Below, in pieces: positions 36,618-43,984 of a stretch of DNA of 64,000 nt. The translations under genes were made by a program, and so were the position numbers. Every line of letters begins with the position of its first letter. Position 1 is the first letter of the stretch. This stretch comes from Paenibacillus sp. URB8-2 (lineage in GTDB: Bacteria; Bacillota; Bacilli; Paenibacillales; Paenibacillaceae): positions 3,534,001 to 3,598,000 of the forward strand of contig NZ_AP023239.1 of NCBI RefSeq assembly GCF_013393385.1. Direction: 5' to 3'. The notes beneath the pieces were generated by a model that was not told the DNA's origin, searched no databases, and saw nothing but the letters and a program-made list of their open reading frames with translations.

Positions 36618-38129
36618 TCAATGCTGGGCGGCCAGGCGCATCACTTCGGTTTCCGTTGCGGCGGCGCCGTCCAGTATGCCTGTCAGCCTGCCCTCCGACA
36701 TCACCATGACGCGGTCCGACATTCCAAGCAGCTCGGGCATTTCGGAGGAAATCATAATGATGCTCTTTCCCTGATTCGCCAGATCGGCAATTAGGGTATA
36801 AATTTCGAATTTGGCCCCGACGTCGATCCCGCGTGTCGGTTCGTCCAGCAGAAGAATTTCCGGCTCGGTGAGCAGCCATCTGGCCAGCAGCACTTTTTGC
36901 TGATTGCCCCCCGACAGATTCATAATCTGCGTTCTCGTGGTCGGAGTCTTCGTACGGAGCTTTTCGATCATCTTGTCCACTTCCGCTTTTTTCTTCTTTC
37001 CGTCCAGCAGCAGGTACGGCTTCTGATAGCGGTCCAAATTGGCGATGGCGCCGTTCTCATGCACGGACAGCACCGGAAAAATGCCTGTAACGCGCCGTTC
37101 CTCCGTAAGCAGGGCGAGACCGTATTTTTTCGCATCCTGCGGAGATTGGATCTTGACCGGTCTGCCTCCGATGGAGATGGTTCCAGACTTCAGCGCCCGC
37201 AGGCCGAACAGCGCTTCGATTACCTCGGTCCGCTGCGCTCCCACCAGGCCGCCGACGCCAAGAATTTCCCCTCGTCTCAATTCGAAGGAGACCTCCTTGA
37301 ACGACCTCGGGTCGGTGGAAGTAAGTCCTTCGGCCTTCAGAAACACCTCGCCCGGCACATTGTAGCGTTCGGGGAAACGATTGGTCAGATCGCGCCCGAC
37401 CATTCTGGATATAATCAGATCGGTCGTCATTTCCGCCGCAGGCCAGGTGCCGATTTTTTTGCCGTCACGCATGATCGTAACGTCGTCGGAGATTTCCAGA
37501 ATCTCTTCCATTTTGTGGGATATATAAATTATGGCAACGCCTCTTTGTCTGAGATCCCGGATAATCCGGAACAAATGCTGCACTTCCACGCTCGTCAGGG
37601 AAGACGTCGGTTCGTCCATGACAATAACGCGGGAGTTGAAAGAGACGGCTTTCGCGATTTCGATGGATTGGATTTTCGATACGGACAGCTTGCCTACCAA
37701 GGTTTCCGGGTGCAGATCGATGTCCAGATCCTTGAACAGTTTCTCTGTATCCGCATACATTTTTTTGTGGTCAATGAATTGGAGCGGTCCGATCCCCTTG
37801 GTCGGGAAACGCCCCAGCCAAATATTTTCCATAACGCTGCGGTGCGGCACCGGGTGCAGCTCCTGGTGAATCATCGAAATACCGTTGTTCAGCGCATCGT
37901 TCGAATTGTGGATGACCGTCTTCTCACCGTTCAGATAAATCTCGCCGCCATCCGGCGAATAAATGCCGAACAGGCATTTCATCAGTGTGGATTTGCCAGC
38001 CCCGTTCTCGCCCATCAAGGCATGAACGCTGCCAGGTCTGACCTTCAAGGTAACCCCATCCAGAGCCTTGACGCCCGGAAATTCCTTGGTGATATTGTTC
38101 ATCTCCAGCAAAAATTCGCTTTGAGCCAT
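36618..38129 (-). CDS. mglA: Sugar ABC transporter ATPase with two nucleotide-binding domains, MglA-like
   Basis: A 503-aa tandem ATPase energising sugar uptake. First domain: Walker A GENGAGKSTLMK, signature KLSVSKIQSIEI (degenerate LSGGQ), Walker B VIVMDEPTSSLT. Second domain: GGLVGAQRTEV (degenerate Walker A), LSGGNQQKVLLARWL, LLLDEPTRGIDVG. The VPHRSVMENIWLGRFP and asymmetric sites are typical of MglA. It sits between the binding protein and permease genes. Confidence 0.93.
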   Translation of the reverse strand: MAQSEFLLEMNNITKEFPGVKALDGVTLKVRPGSVHALMGENGAGKSTLMKCLFGIYSPDGGEIYLNGEKTVIHNSNDALNNGISMIHQELHPVPHRSVMENIWLGRFPTKGIGPLQFIDHKKMYADTEKLFKDLDIDLHPETLVGKLSVSKIQSIEIAKAVSFNSRVIVMDEPTSSLTSVEVQHLFRIIRDLRQRGVAIIYISHKMEEILEISDDVTIMRDGKKIGTWPAAEMTTDLIISRMVGRDLTNRFPERYNVPGEVFLKAEGLTSTDPRSFKEVSFELRRGEILGVGGLVGAQRTEVIEALFGLRALKSGTISIGGRPVKIQSPQDAKKYGLALLTEERRVTGIFPVLSVHENGAIANLDRYQKPYLLLDGKKKKAEVDKMIEKLRTKTPTTRTQIMNLSGGNQQKVLLARWLLTEPEILLLDEPTRGIDVGAKFEIYTLIADLANQGKSIIMISSEMPELLGMSDRVMVMSEGRLTGILDGAAATETEVMRLAAQH

Positions 38130-38267
38130 GGTCTTACGCCCCCTACGCTTTTTTTCTTTTCCATGAGAGGCACAGTGGTTCCATCCTGTTTCCTACCCGA
38201 AAGGAATACCAGAGAGCGGAGGCCCGCTCCCCAAAATGTAATCGTTGATGCTAGGTCAGCAAAAGCC

Positions 38268-39341
38268 TTATTTAACTTCGGATGCGTTGTCTTTCGTAAT
38301 CTTTTTGTAAGAGATCCATACATACTGGTTGTCGGAAATGTCGAAGCCTACATTGTCCTTGCTTGGTGTTTCGCCACCTGCCAGCAGAGAGGCCAGGGTG
38401 ATCGCGGCCTTGCCTTGGCTCTTCGCATCGTTAAGCACGGTTCCGAGCATCGTTCCTTCTTCGAGCGCCTGCACGGCAGGAGCGGTAGCATCAACGCCTA
38501 CGACCGGCATGAATTTATCGCCCGAGAAGTAGCCGGCGGCTTTCAGAGCTTCGATCGCGCCGAGCGCCATATCGTCGTTGTTGGCCAGTACGGCTTCGAT
38601 CTTGTCGCCATGCGAGCCGAGGAATGCGGCCATTTTCTCCTGGCCTTTTACACGGTCCCACATTGCGGTATCTTCCGCCAGCTTCTCAACCTTGATGCCG
38701 GCGTCTTCAATCGCCTGAATCGAATACTTCGTGCGCAGCTCGGCGTCTTGATGTCCCGGTTCGCCTTTGAGCATCACATACTGCAGCACGCCGTCTTTGT
38801 TCTTGTCGGCTTCGGGGTGAGCCTTCCAGTAGTCAACGACAAGCTGGCCTTCCAGCGTGCCGGACTCCTCGGCTTTGGCGCCAACATAGTAGACCTTATC
38901 CCACTTCTTCATATCTTCCGGAAGCGGCTCGCGGTTCAGGAACACGACAGGAGTATTGGCCGCTTTCGCTTTATCGATAATGACGCCCGCCGCCGTCCGG
39001 TCGACCGGGTTGATTAGCATGCCGTTGTATTTCTTCGTAATGAACAAATCCACCTTATCGTTCTGTGTTGGCTGGGAGTTCTGGCTGTCCACGATGTCGA
39101 CCTCGGCGATGCCTTTGGCCGATTCCTCGATCGCGTTGCGGACGCCCGTCATAAAGGTATCGTCGAATTTATAAATCGCTACGCCGACTTTAGGCGTTTT
39201 GCCCGAGCCGCCGCTATTTGCTGAAGAGCCGGAATTCGTTGCCGCCGCGCTGCCGGAGTTTCCATTGTTATTGCCACCGCAGCCAGCCAGAGCAGCACCG
39301 AGTAATGCGCTTGCGAGTAATACGGAAGTAATTTTTTTCAT
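38268..39341 (-). CDS. mglB: Sugar-binding lipoprotein, MglB-like
   Basis: A 357-aa galactose/glucose-binding-type protein with lipobox ALAGC, a Gly/Asn/Ser-rich linker and the periplasmic binding fold (KVGVAIYKFDDTFMTGVRNAIEESA, NGMLINPVDRTAAGVIIDKAKAANTPVVFLNREP in key parts INPVDRTAA and VVFLNREP, LANNDDMALGAIEALKAAGY, VVGVDATAPAVQALEEGTM). It delivers the sugar to MglAC. A candidate cre site for CcpA lies upstream at 39420-39433. AGGAGGTC precedes ATG 39341. Confidence 0.92.
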   Translation of the reverse strand: MKKITSVLLASALLGAALAGCGGNNNGNSGSAAATNSGSSANSGGSGKTPKVGVAIYKFDDTFMTGVRNAIEESAKGIAEVDIVDSQNSQPTQNDKVDLFITKKYNGMLINPVDRTAAGVIIDKAKAANTPVVFLNREPLPEDMKKWDKVYYVGAKAEESGTLEGQLVVDYWKAHPEADKNKDGVLQYVMLKGEPGHQDAELRTKYSIQAIEDAGIKVEKLAEDTAMWDRVKGQEKMAAFLGSHGDKIEAVLANNDDMALGAIEALKAAGYFSGDKFMPVVGVDATAPAVQALEEGTMLGTVLNDAKSQGKAAITLASLLAGGETPSKDNVGFDISDNQYVWISYKKITKDNASEVK

Positions 39342-39360
39342 AGAAATTTGACCTCCTGGT

Positions 39361-39483
39361 TTATTGTCTTTTTACTCTTTGCCCTGTAGCATCCGGGCAC
39401 CTTTTTATTATGCAGTAAATGTAAGCGGTTGCGAATATAAAATCCTCCTCAGTTTTAGCAAAATTCTCATATCGAAATTTCAA
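39361..39483 (-). CDS. Possible 40-aa leader peptide upstream of mglB
   Basis: TTG at 39481-39483 lies 7 nt after a perfect AGGAGG (39491-39496) and opens a 40-codon frame (MKFRYENFAKTEED..., ending GQRVKRQ) that stops 19 nt before mglB. The ribosome-site fit is good, but the product has no recognisable family and contains the cre-like site, so this may be chance. Confidence 0.3.
   Translation of the reverse strand: MKFRYENFAKTEEDFIFATAYIYCIIKRCPDATGQRVKRQ
39420..39433 (-). promoter_or_regulatory. Candidate CcpA cre site upstream of mglB
   Basis: TGTAAGCGGTTGCG on the plus strand matches 12 of 14 positions of TGWAANCGNTNWCA. It fits carbon catabolite control of a sugar operon. Confidence 0.5.
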
Positions 39484-39556
39484 AGCTTGTCCTCCTCACG
39501 CAGACAAAAAGCAGCTATTTCAGCAGATGTTGTACGGGTGGAGGGGACTTTCACGT

Positions 39557-39600
39557 AAAAAAGGTTTGGGCAGACTATTACGTCCGCCCAAACCTTTTTC
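39557..39600 (-). terminator. Terminator of the nifX-like gene
   Basis: AAAAAAGGTTTGGGC and GCCCAAACCTTTTT arms; on the minus strand the stem is followed by TTTTTT. Confidence 0.9.
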
Positions 39601-39648
39601 TTCCCAATGCCCGCTGCCCTGTCCTGCACGGCTGCGGCGGCCTACAAG

Positions 39649-40023
39649 TTATTCCGCCTGCTCGCGGTCCAGAAACGCCCGGTTCTTTCGTTTGTTCTCG
39701 AACGCAATCAGCTTGCCCATCGCGTCCTCGACCGTCCCCCTGCTGGAATACACCGTGATTCCGATCTGCTTCAGCCTCTGCTGCGCTCCTGGTCCGATCT
39801 GAAGCACAAGCACCTTGCTACAGTCCTTCAGCATATCGACCGTCCGGCTGAGTTCATCCGTGTGATGCTCTCCCTCCGCCCGTGTGGTTACGTTGTCGCG
39901 GACTTCCAGCAGCGTCCATTTCCCTTCATCGTCGACTTCATAGATATAAAACCGCTCGCTTCTTCCAAAATGCTGATCGACAAGCTCCCCGTCGCTGCTT
40001 CCTACCGCCAGTTTGTAAGACAT
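39649..40023 (-). CDS. NifX/NafY-family FeMo-cofactor-binding protein
   Basis: A 124-aa single-domain protein of the dinitrogenase iron-molybdenum cofactor family (SYKLAVGSSDGELVDQHFGRSERFYIYEVDD, CSKVLVLQIGPGAQQRLKQIGI, KLIAFENKRKNR; quoted here by key parts SDGELVDQHFGRS and QIGPGAQQRL). NifX and relatives bind NifB-co or FeMo-co precursors. The same fold forms the C-terminal part of both NifB proteins here. TTAGGAGGGAG precedes ATG 40023. It is transcribed on the same strand as, and downstream of, the second nifB and the dehydrogenase gene, with its own promoter. Confidence 0.88.
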   Translation of the reverse strand: MSYKLAVGSSDGELVDQHFGRSERFYIYEVDDEGKWTLLEVRDNVTTRAEGEHHTDELSRTVDMLKDCSKVLVLQIGPGAQQRLKQIGITVYSSRGTVEDAMGKLIAFENKRKNRAFLDREQAE

Positions 40024-40116
40024 TCTGTATTCTCCCTCCTAAATCGCCGCTTGAAAGCCTTCCACCTGAAACTCCGCACGGCATACAGCCGCCTTTACGC
40101 GGCACTGCGTAGCGAA

Positions 40117-40146
40117 ATTCTAGCATGAAAGCTGCAAATCTATCAA
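40117..40146 (-). promoter_or_regulatory. Promoter of the nifX-like gene
   Basis: On the minus strand TTGATA (40141-40146) and TAGAAT (40117-40122), 18-nt spacer, about 95 nt before the start codon. Confidence 0.6.
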
Positions 40147-40227
40147 TGAAAATAGATGCACCGGGAGGATAGTCGGAAGAGATAGTAAGAAAAAATGCAG
40201 CAATATAACGGAATTAACGGCTCATTG

Positions 40228-41334
40228 TCAGCTTACCAGCGCATTGGCGGCCAAGCTCTCGCGACCGTAACGGTCGGCTGTGAGAATCGCTTCCTTCAGA
40301 AGCGGGACGCTCACTTCAAACGCCAACTGCTTCTGAGCGTCGGGTTCAATGACCACACCCTCGGCCACCTTTGCCGCCAGGACGGAAATGTCGCCGCTAA
40401 TGCCCAGTTGCTCCAGAGTGACAGGAAGCGAAAGCTCGTTCAAAAAAGAAAGCAGCTCTTTAATTTCCGGCAAAGACTTGCCCGCCAGTACAAACTGGAC
40501 GATTAAGCCGAAGATGACCTTTTCTCCATGAAGGCTGCCGTGGGCAGCGGGCAGGAAAGTCAGGCTGTTATGAATCGAATGGGCCAACGCCACCCGTGGA
40601 TTTCCTTGCGTAATGCTGCCTGCAAGTTCGGCCAGCGCAATGACGGCATCCACTGTCTCGGTGAACGCTTGCGTAATGGCGCCGCTGCCCGCCTCCCGAG
40701 AGGCCTCCACCGCCTGCTCATGAAGGAGATCGAGCGCTAGCCAGGATACGCTTAAACCTATGCTCAACGACAGATCGGGCCGGCCGGCGGCATTAGGCTC
40801 CGCTTCATGCCATTTGACGATCGTATCGGCGATGCCTGCCTTCAGATAACGGGCGGGGGCGGAAGCTAGAACAACCGTATCCGCCAGAACAAGCAGCGGG
40901 GATTCTTTAAGCGGACGGGGAGCCACATATCTTCCTTCTTCATCGTAAATAATCGTCAGTGCGGACCAGGCTGCGCAGGTTGCGGCTACCGTCGGAACGC
41001 TGATGACCGGAACACCGCCGTCCTCCGCGGCCGCCTTCGCCAAATCCAGCACCCGTCCGCCGCCGATGCCAATAACGCAATCGGCACCGGTCTCGCGTAC
41101 GAGACGGGCGTAGCGGGCGATTGCTGCGGCGGTACATTCACCCTCAAACGTATGCACGTGATAATGTACGCCCGCGTCGTCAAGGCTTGGGAGCAAGTGC
41201 TTGCCTGTCAGTGCAAGCGCCGTATTTCCGCCGATAATGAGAGCGTTTTGGCCAATTTCGGCGATCAGCGGACCTGCCGAATCGAGAATGTTCTTCTCGC
41301 GAATATAGGTCTTCGGGGCTTTCAACGTTATCAT
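40228..41334 (-). CDS. Iron-containing alcohol/glycerol dehydrogenase-like protein beside nifB
   Basis: A 368-aa member of the glycerol dehydrogenase-type family (group III metal-dependent). NAD-binding GIGGGRVLDLAKAAA, SVPTVAATCAAWSAL, metal-ligand Asp in SAPARYLKAGIADTIVKWHEA and metal-ligand His in SIHNSLTFLPAAHGSLHGEKV are present. ATG 41334 follows GAGGAGCGG; the frame runs further upstream into nifB but has no start there. It lies 91 nt after nifB, behind a terminator that may lower its expression. Such an oxidoreductase is not a standard nif gene; its link to cofactor assembly is inferred only from position. Confidence 0.85.
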   Translation of the reverse strand: MITLKAPKTYIREKNILDSAGPLIAEIGQNALIIGGNTALALTGKHLLPSLDDAGVHYHVHTFEGECTAAAIARYARLVRETGADCVIGIGGGRVLDLAKAAAEDGGVPVISVPTVAATCAAWSALTIIYDEEGRYVAPRPLKESPLLVLADTVVLASAPARYLKAGIADTIVKWHEAEPNAAGRPDLSLSIGLSVSWLALDLLHEQAVEASREAGSGAITQAFTETVDAVIALAELAGSITQGNPRVALAHSIHNSLTFLPAAHGSLHGEKVIFGLIVQFVLAGKSLPEIKELLSFLNELSLPVTLEQLGISGDISVLAAKVAEGVVIEPDAQKQLAFEVSVPLLKEAILTADRYGRESLAANALVS

Positions 41335-41363
41335 AAAACCGCTCCTCCTCTGATTTTGCCAAC

Positions 41364-41413
41364 AAAAAAGCCAGCCGTCCGGGTTTCCCCTTGGATGAAT
41401 ATCGGCTTGGCTT
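41364..41413 (-). terminator. Terminator between nifB and the dehydrogenase gene
   Basis: On the minus strand AAGCCAAGCCG and CGGCTGGCTT arms followed by TTTTTT, 7 nt after the nifB stop. Confidence 0.8.
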
Positions 41414-41425
41414 CCTGTTGATCCG

Positions 41426-42757
41426 TCAACTAATTTGGCTGTCTCTGAAATAACGGTAATAACGGCCGCATTCGGCCAGCAGCTCCTGGATTCCGCCTTT
41501 GCGCGTGATCGCCATAATATCGGCCTGCCGGAGTTTCTCCTGCGGATACTCGCCGATTCCCGAGCACAGCAGAATGCGGCAGTCGCGAAGAAGATGTATA
41601 GTGTCTTCAAGAATAGCTCCTTTGTCCGCCCCTTCGCCGCAGTCGGCCGTGCCGTTGCAGTACGCCTGGATTTTGCGGATGCCCAGCAGCTTGCTCTCCC
41701 GGCCATGAACTTCATAGATCAGAAATTCTTTGGCATGGCCGAAATGCATGTTTACCTTACCGCTTCCACGTGAAGCCACAGCGATTCGTATGCCCGTCGC
41801 CGCATCTCCGTTATTTGCAAAGCGTCGCCGGTGCCTGCTTTCCAATTCGGCATCCAGCTCTGTGAGCAGCTGCTCCCTCTCCTTGAAGGAATAGACCGGC
41901 AGCGGATCGCTATTTCCGGTATCGTACAGGTCCTGTCCCCTGTCTTCACCCAGCAATCCAACCGCATCGGCCCGGCACTGGCGGCAATGCCTCATAACCG
42001 GTATAATCGCCGCCGACTCCTCCTGCACCTTGACGGTCAGCTCCGGATCGGGCGCCTGTCCGCCTTCCCGCTCATAGCGGCTCCCCGGTGAAATGATAAG
42101 CGGCATAATGTTATGCGAGAATGCCCCCAGATCCCGGACCGTGCGCGACACTTCGGCAAGATGGCCGTCGTTCACCCCTGGAATTAACACGGAATTCACC
42201 TTGACCCGAATGCCTCTGGCGGCAATCTCGCGGATTCCGGCAAGCTGTCTTTCAATCAGGATGGCGGCGGCTTCCTGCTCCCGATAAGCTTTCCCTTTGT
42301 AAAAGATGGCCTGGTAAACCTGGCTTCCGATCGCGGGATCGATTGTGTTCATCGTAACCGTAACATGGTTGATCCGGTAACGCTCGATCTCGTCCGCGTA
42401 ATCGGCCAGCATCAGGCCGTTTGTGCTTAGGCACAACTGCAAATCCGGCATTCCTTCGGCCAGCAAGGAGAACGTCTCAAACGTCTCTTGCGGATTGGCC
42501 AGCGGATCACCCGGTCCGGCGATGCCCACAACCGTCAATCGGGGGAGAACCTCGACAGTGCGCTGAACCTTCCGGTAAGCCTCCTCCGCCGTAAGCACGC
42601 GGCTGACGACGCCGGGTCTGCTCTCGCTCACACAGTCGTATTTAATATTGCAGTATTTGCAGCTGATATTGCATTTAGGAGCAACGGCGACATGCATTCT
42701 GGCAAAATATTCATGCGCCAATTCATCGTAACAAGGATGCCTGGTGCTTTGCTGCAA
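41426..42757 (-). CDS. nifB: NifB-like radical SAM protein with C-terminal NifX domain (second copy)
   Basis: A 443-aa NifB: RHPCYDELAHEYFARMH, radical SAM cluster CNISCKYC (Cys29, 33, 36), KYDCVSESRPGVVSRV, GIAGPGDPLANPQETFETF, NSVLIPGVNDGHLAEV, MRHCRQCRADAVGLLGED, then a FeMo-co-binding domain (RIAVASRGSGKVNMHFGHAKEF in key parts). TTG 42757 is preferred over GTG 42766 because AAAGGCGGTGA precedes it at the right distance and overlaps the GTG; the N-terminal length then equals that of the other nifB. It follows a leader with an intrinsic terminator and a Fur-like box near the promoter. Confidence 0.93.
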   Translation of the reverse strand: MQQSTRHPCYDELAHEYFARMHVAVAPKCNISCKYCNIKYDCVSESRPGVVSRVLTAEEAYRKVQRTVEVLPRLTVVGIAGPGDPLANPQETFETFSLLAEGMPDLQLCLSTNGLMLADYADEIERYRINHVTVTMNTIDPAIGSQVYQAIFYKGKAYREQEAAAILIERQLAGIREIAARGIRVKVNSVLIPGVNDGHLAEVSRTVRDLGAFSHNIMPLIISPGSRYEREGGQAPDPELTVKVQEESAAIIPVMRHCRQCRADAVGLLGEDRGQDLYDTGNSDPLPVYSFKEREQLLTELDAELESRHRRRFANNGDAATGIRIAVASRGSGKVNMHFGHAKEFLIYEVHGRESKLLGIRKIQAYCNGTADCGEGADKGAILEDTIHLLRDCRILLCSGIGEYPQEKLRQADIMAITRKGGIQELLAECGRYYRYFRDSQIS

Positions 42758-42796
42758 AAAACTCACCGCCTTTCATCTCTTTTGTCATGGCAACTG

Positions 42797-42842
42797 AAAA
42801 AGGCCAAGCTCCGTCAACGATGTGACAGGGCTTAGCCTCCAG
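42797..42842 (-). terminator. Attenuator-type terminator in the leader of the second nifB
   Basis: On the minus strand arms 42823-42837 (GGCTAAGCCCTGTCA) and 42802-42816 (TGACGGAGCTTGGCC) form a 15-bp stem followed by TTTTT, about 60-95 nt after the predicted start and 40 nt before nifB. The upstream arm is preceded by CTGGAGGCTAA (42832-42842), shared with the leader at 4710-4720. Confidence 0.7.
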
Positions 42843-42900
42843 TTTACCAGTGAGCTCAACCGTAATGACAAGTAATTTTATCGGAATTGTTTATATATTG

Positions 42901-42930
42901 ATGATAATACTTGTTATTCCCGTTTGTCAA
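42901..42930 (-). promoter_or_regulatory. Promoter of the second nifB with Fur-like box
   Basis: On the minus strand TTGACA (42925-42930) and TATCAT (42901-42906) are 18 nt apart. TGATAATACTTGTTA (42902-42916) matches the 7-1-7 Fur consensus at 11 of 14 paired positions and overlaps the promoter, so iron control is possible. Confidence 0.5.
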
Positions 42931-42961
42931 CAAAATTTTCCAGATATGTTTCGGGAAAAGA

Positions 42962-43984
42962 TTACCGTACGAACGGAAACAGCAGCTTCTGATTTTCCGG
43001 CCACAGCATATTATCAAGATCAATCAGCTTGGTCCCTGTATCAACCCGCTCAGGCACTTTGATGCCCTGGAGGATTTCAACGGCATTCTTGACCGCCAGA
43101 TAACCGTTGCTGAACGGGTTCTGGATAACGGTCGCCTGCACGATGCCTTCCTGAATCTGCTCCATCATGGTTGGGGAGCTGTCGAAAGCGACCATCTTGA
43201 TACTGCGGAGACCGCGCTCCCGAAGCACGGCCGCTGCTCCCTGCGACGCCGTCTCGTTCAATGCCGCGATGCCGCGCAGGTTCGGGTGCTTGATCAGCAT
43301 CAGCCGTGTAAGCTCCTCGGCTTCCGATGTAACGGAGGGCGTATAGGAAATATCCACCACATGCACGGACGGATAACGGGCGACGTAATTCAGAAATCCC
43401 TTCTCACGCTCGTCCGCGTCCCGCGCGCCGTAATCAATCTCGCTCTCCGATCCGCTCTCTTGCTTTTCCGGAGTGTTCGTAAAATTCAAAATACCGATTT
43501 CACCGGAGCCGTTCAGCAATTGAACAAGCCGTTCAGCGGATTTCTGCCCCGCTTCATAGCCGTTGGAGCCGATGTAGGTCGTCACTCTGGCCGAGCCGAC
43601 CTCGGCGTCGACCGAAATGACCGGAATCCGGTAGTAGGCCGCCTTGTCGACAACCTGGGCCAGGCCCATATAGCTGCTAGCCGCGAGGATAATCACGTCC
43701 GCCTTCTCCTTGATGGAATCTTCGACCATGGCGATCTGCTCCTTCACATCGCTCTCCGTACCTGGAGCCTTAAAGGTCAGCTTCACGTTGAATTCCTTGG
43801 CGGCGGCCTCCGCCCCCATCTTTACCGTGTTCCAGTAATCGCCCCTGTTCATTTTAACGATCATGTGAATGTTGCGGGTCTTGTCTGTGGCGATGTGCGG
43901 CGGGGACGATCCCAGGCAGGAGGACAGCGATGCCGCCATAAGTATCCAGAGTAACAGAGTCAGCCATACCCGTATCCTTTTCAT
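42962..43984 (-). CDS. Sugar-sensing binding lipoprotein of a three-component system
   Basis: A 340-aa LacI/RbsB-fold lipoprotein with lipobox SLSSC. It has the family core (IVKMNRGDYWNTVKMGAEAAAKEF, ILAASSYMGLAQVVDKAAYYRIPVISVDAEV in key parts, YIGSNGYEAGQKSAERLVQLL, AALNETASQGAAAVLRERG). Its start overlaps the kinase stop (ATGA) and no permease follows, so it probably senses sugar outside the cell and signals to the YesM-type kinase, as in XylFII-LytS systems. Expression may be blocked by the insertion element in the first gene of the operon. Confidence 0.85.
   Translation of the reverse strand: MKRIRVWLTLLLWILMAASLSSCLGSSPPHIATDKTRNIHMIVKMNRGDYWNTVKMGAEAAAKEFNVKLTFKAPGTESDVKEQIAMVEDSIKEKADVIILAASSYMGLAQVVDKAAYYRIPVISVDAEVGSARVTTYIGSNGYEAGQKSAERLVQLLNGSGEIGILNFTNTPEKQESGSESEIDYGARDADEREKGFLNYVARYPSVHVVDISYTPSVTSEAEELTRLMLIKHPNLRGIAALNETASQGAAAVLRERGLRSIKMVAFDSSPTMMEQIQEGIVQATVIQNPFSNGYLAVKNAVEILQGIKVPERVDTGTKLIDLDNMLWPENQKLLFPFVR

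Noticed and set aside
36897..39017. Long open frame (706 codons) on the plus strand
   Set aside because: It is antisense to mglA and mglB, has no ribosome site and no recognisable domain; it results from codon bias in the real genes.
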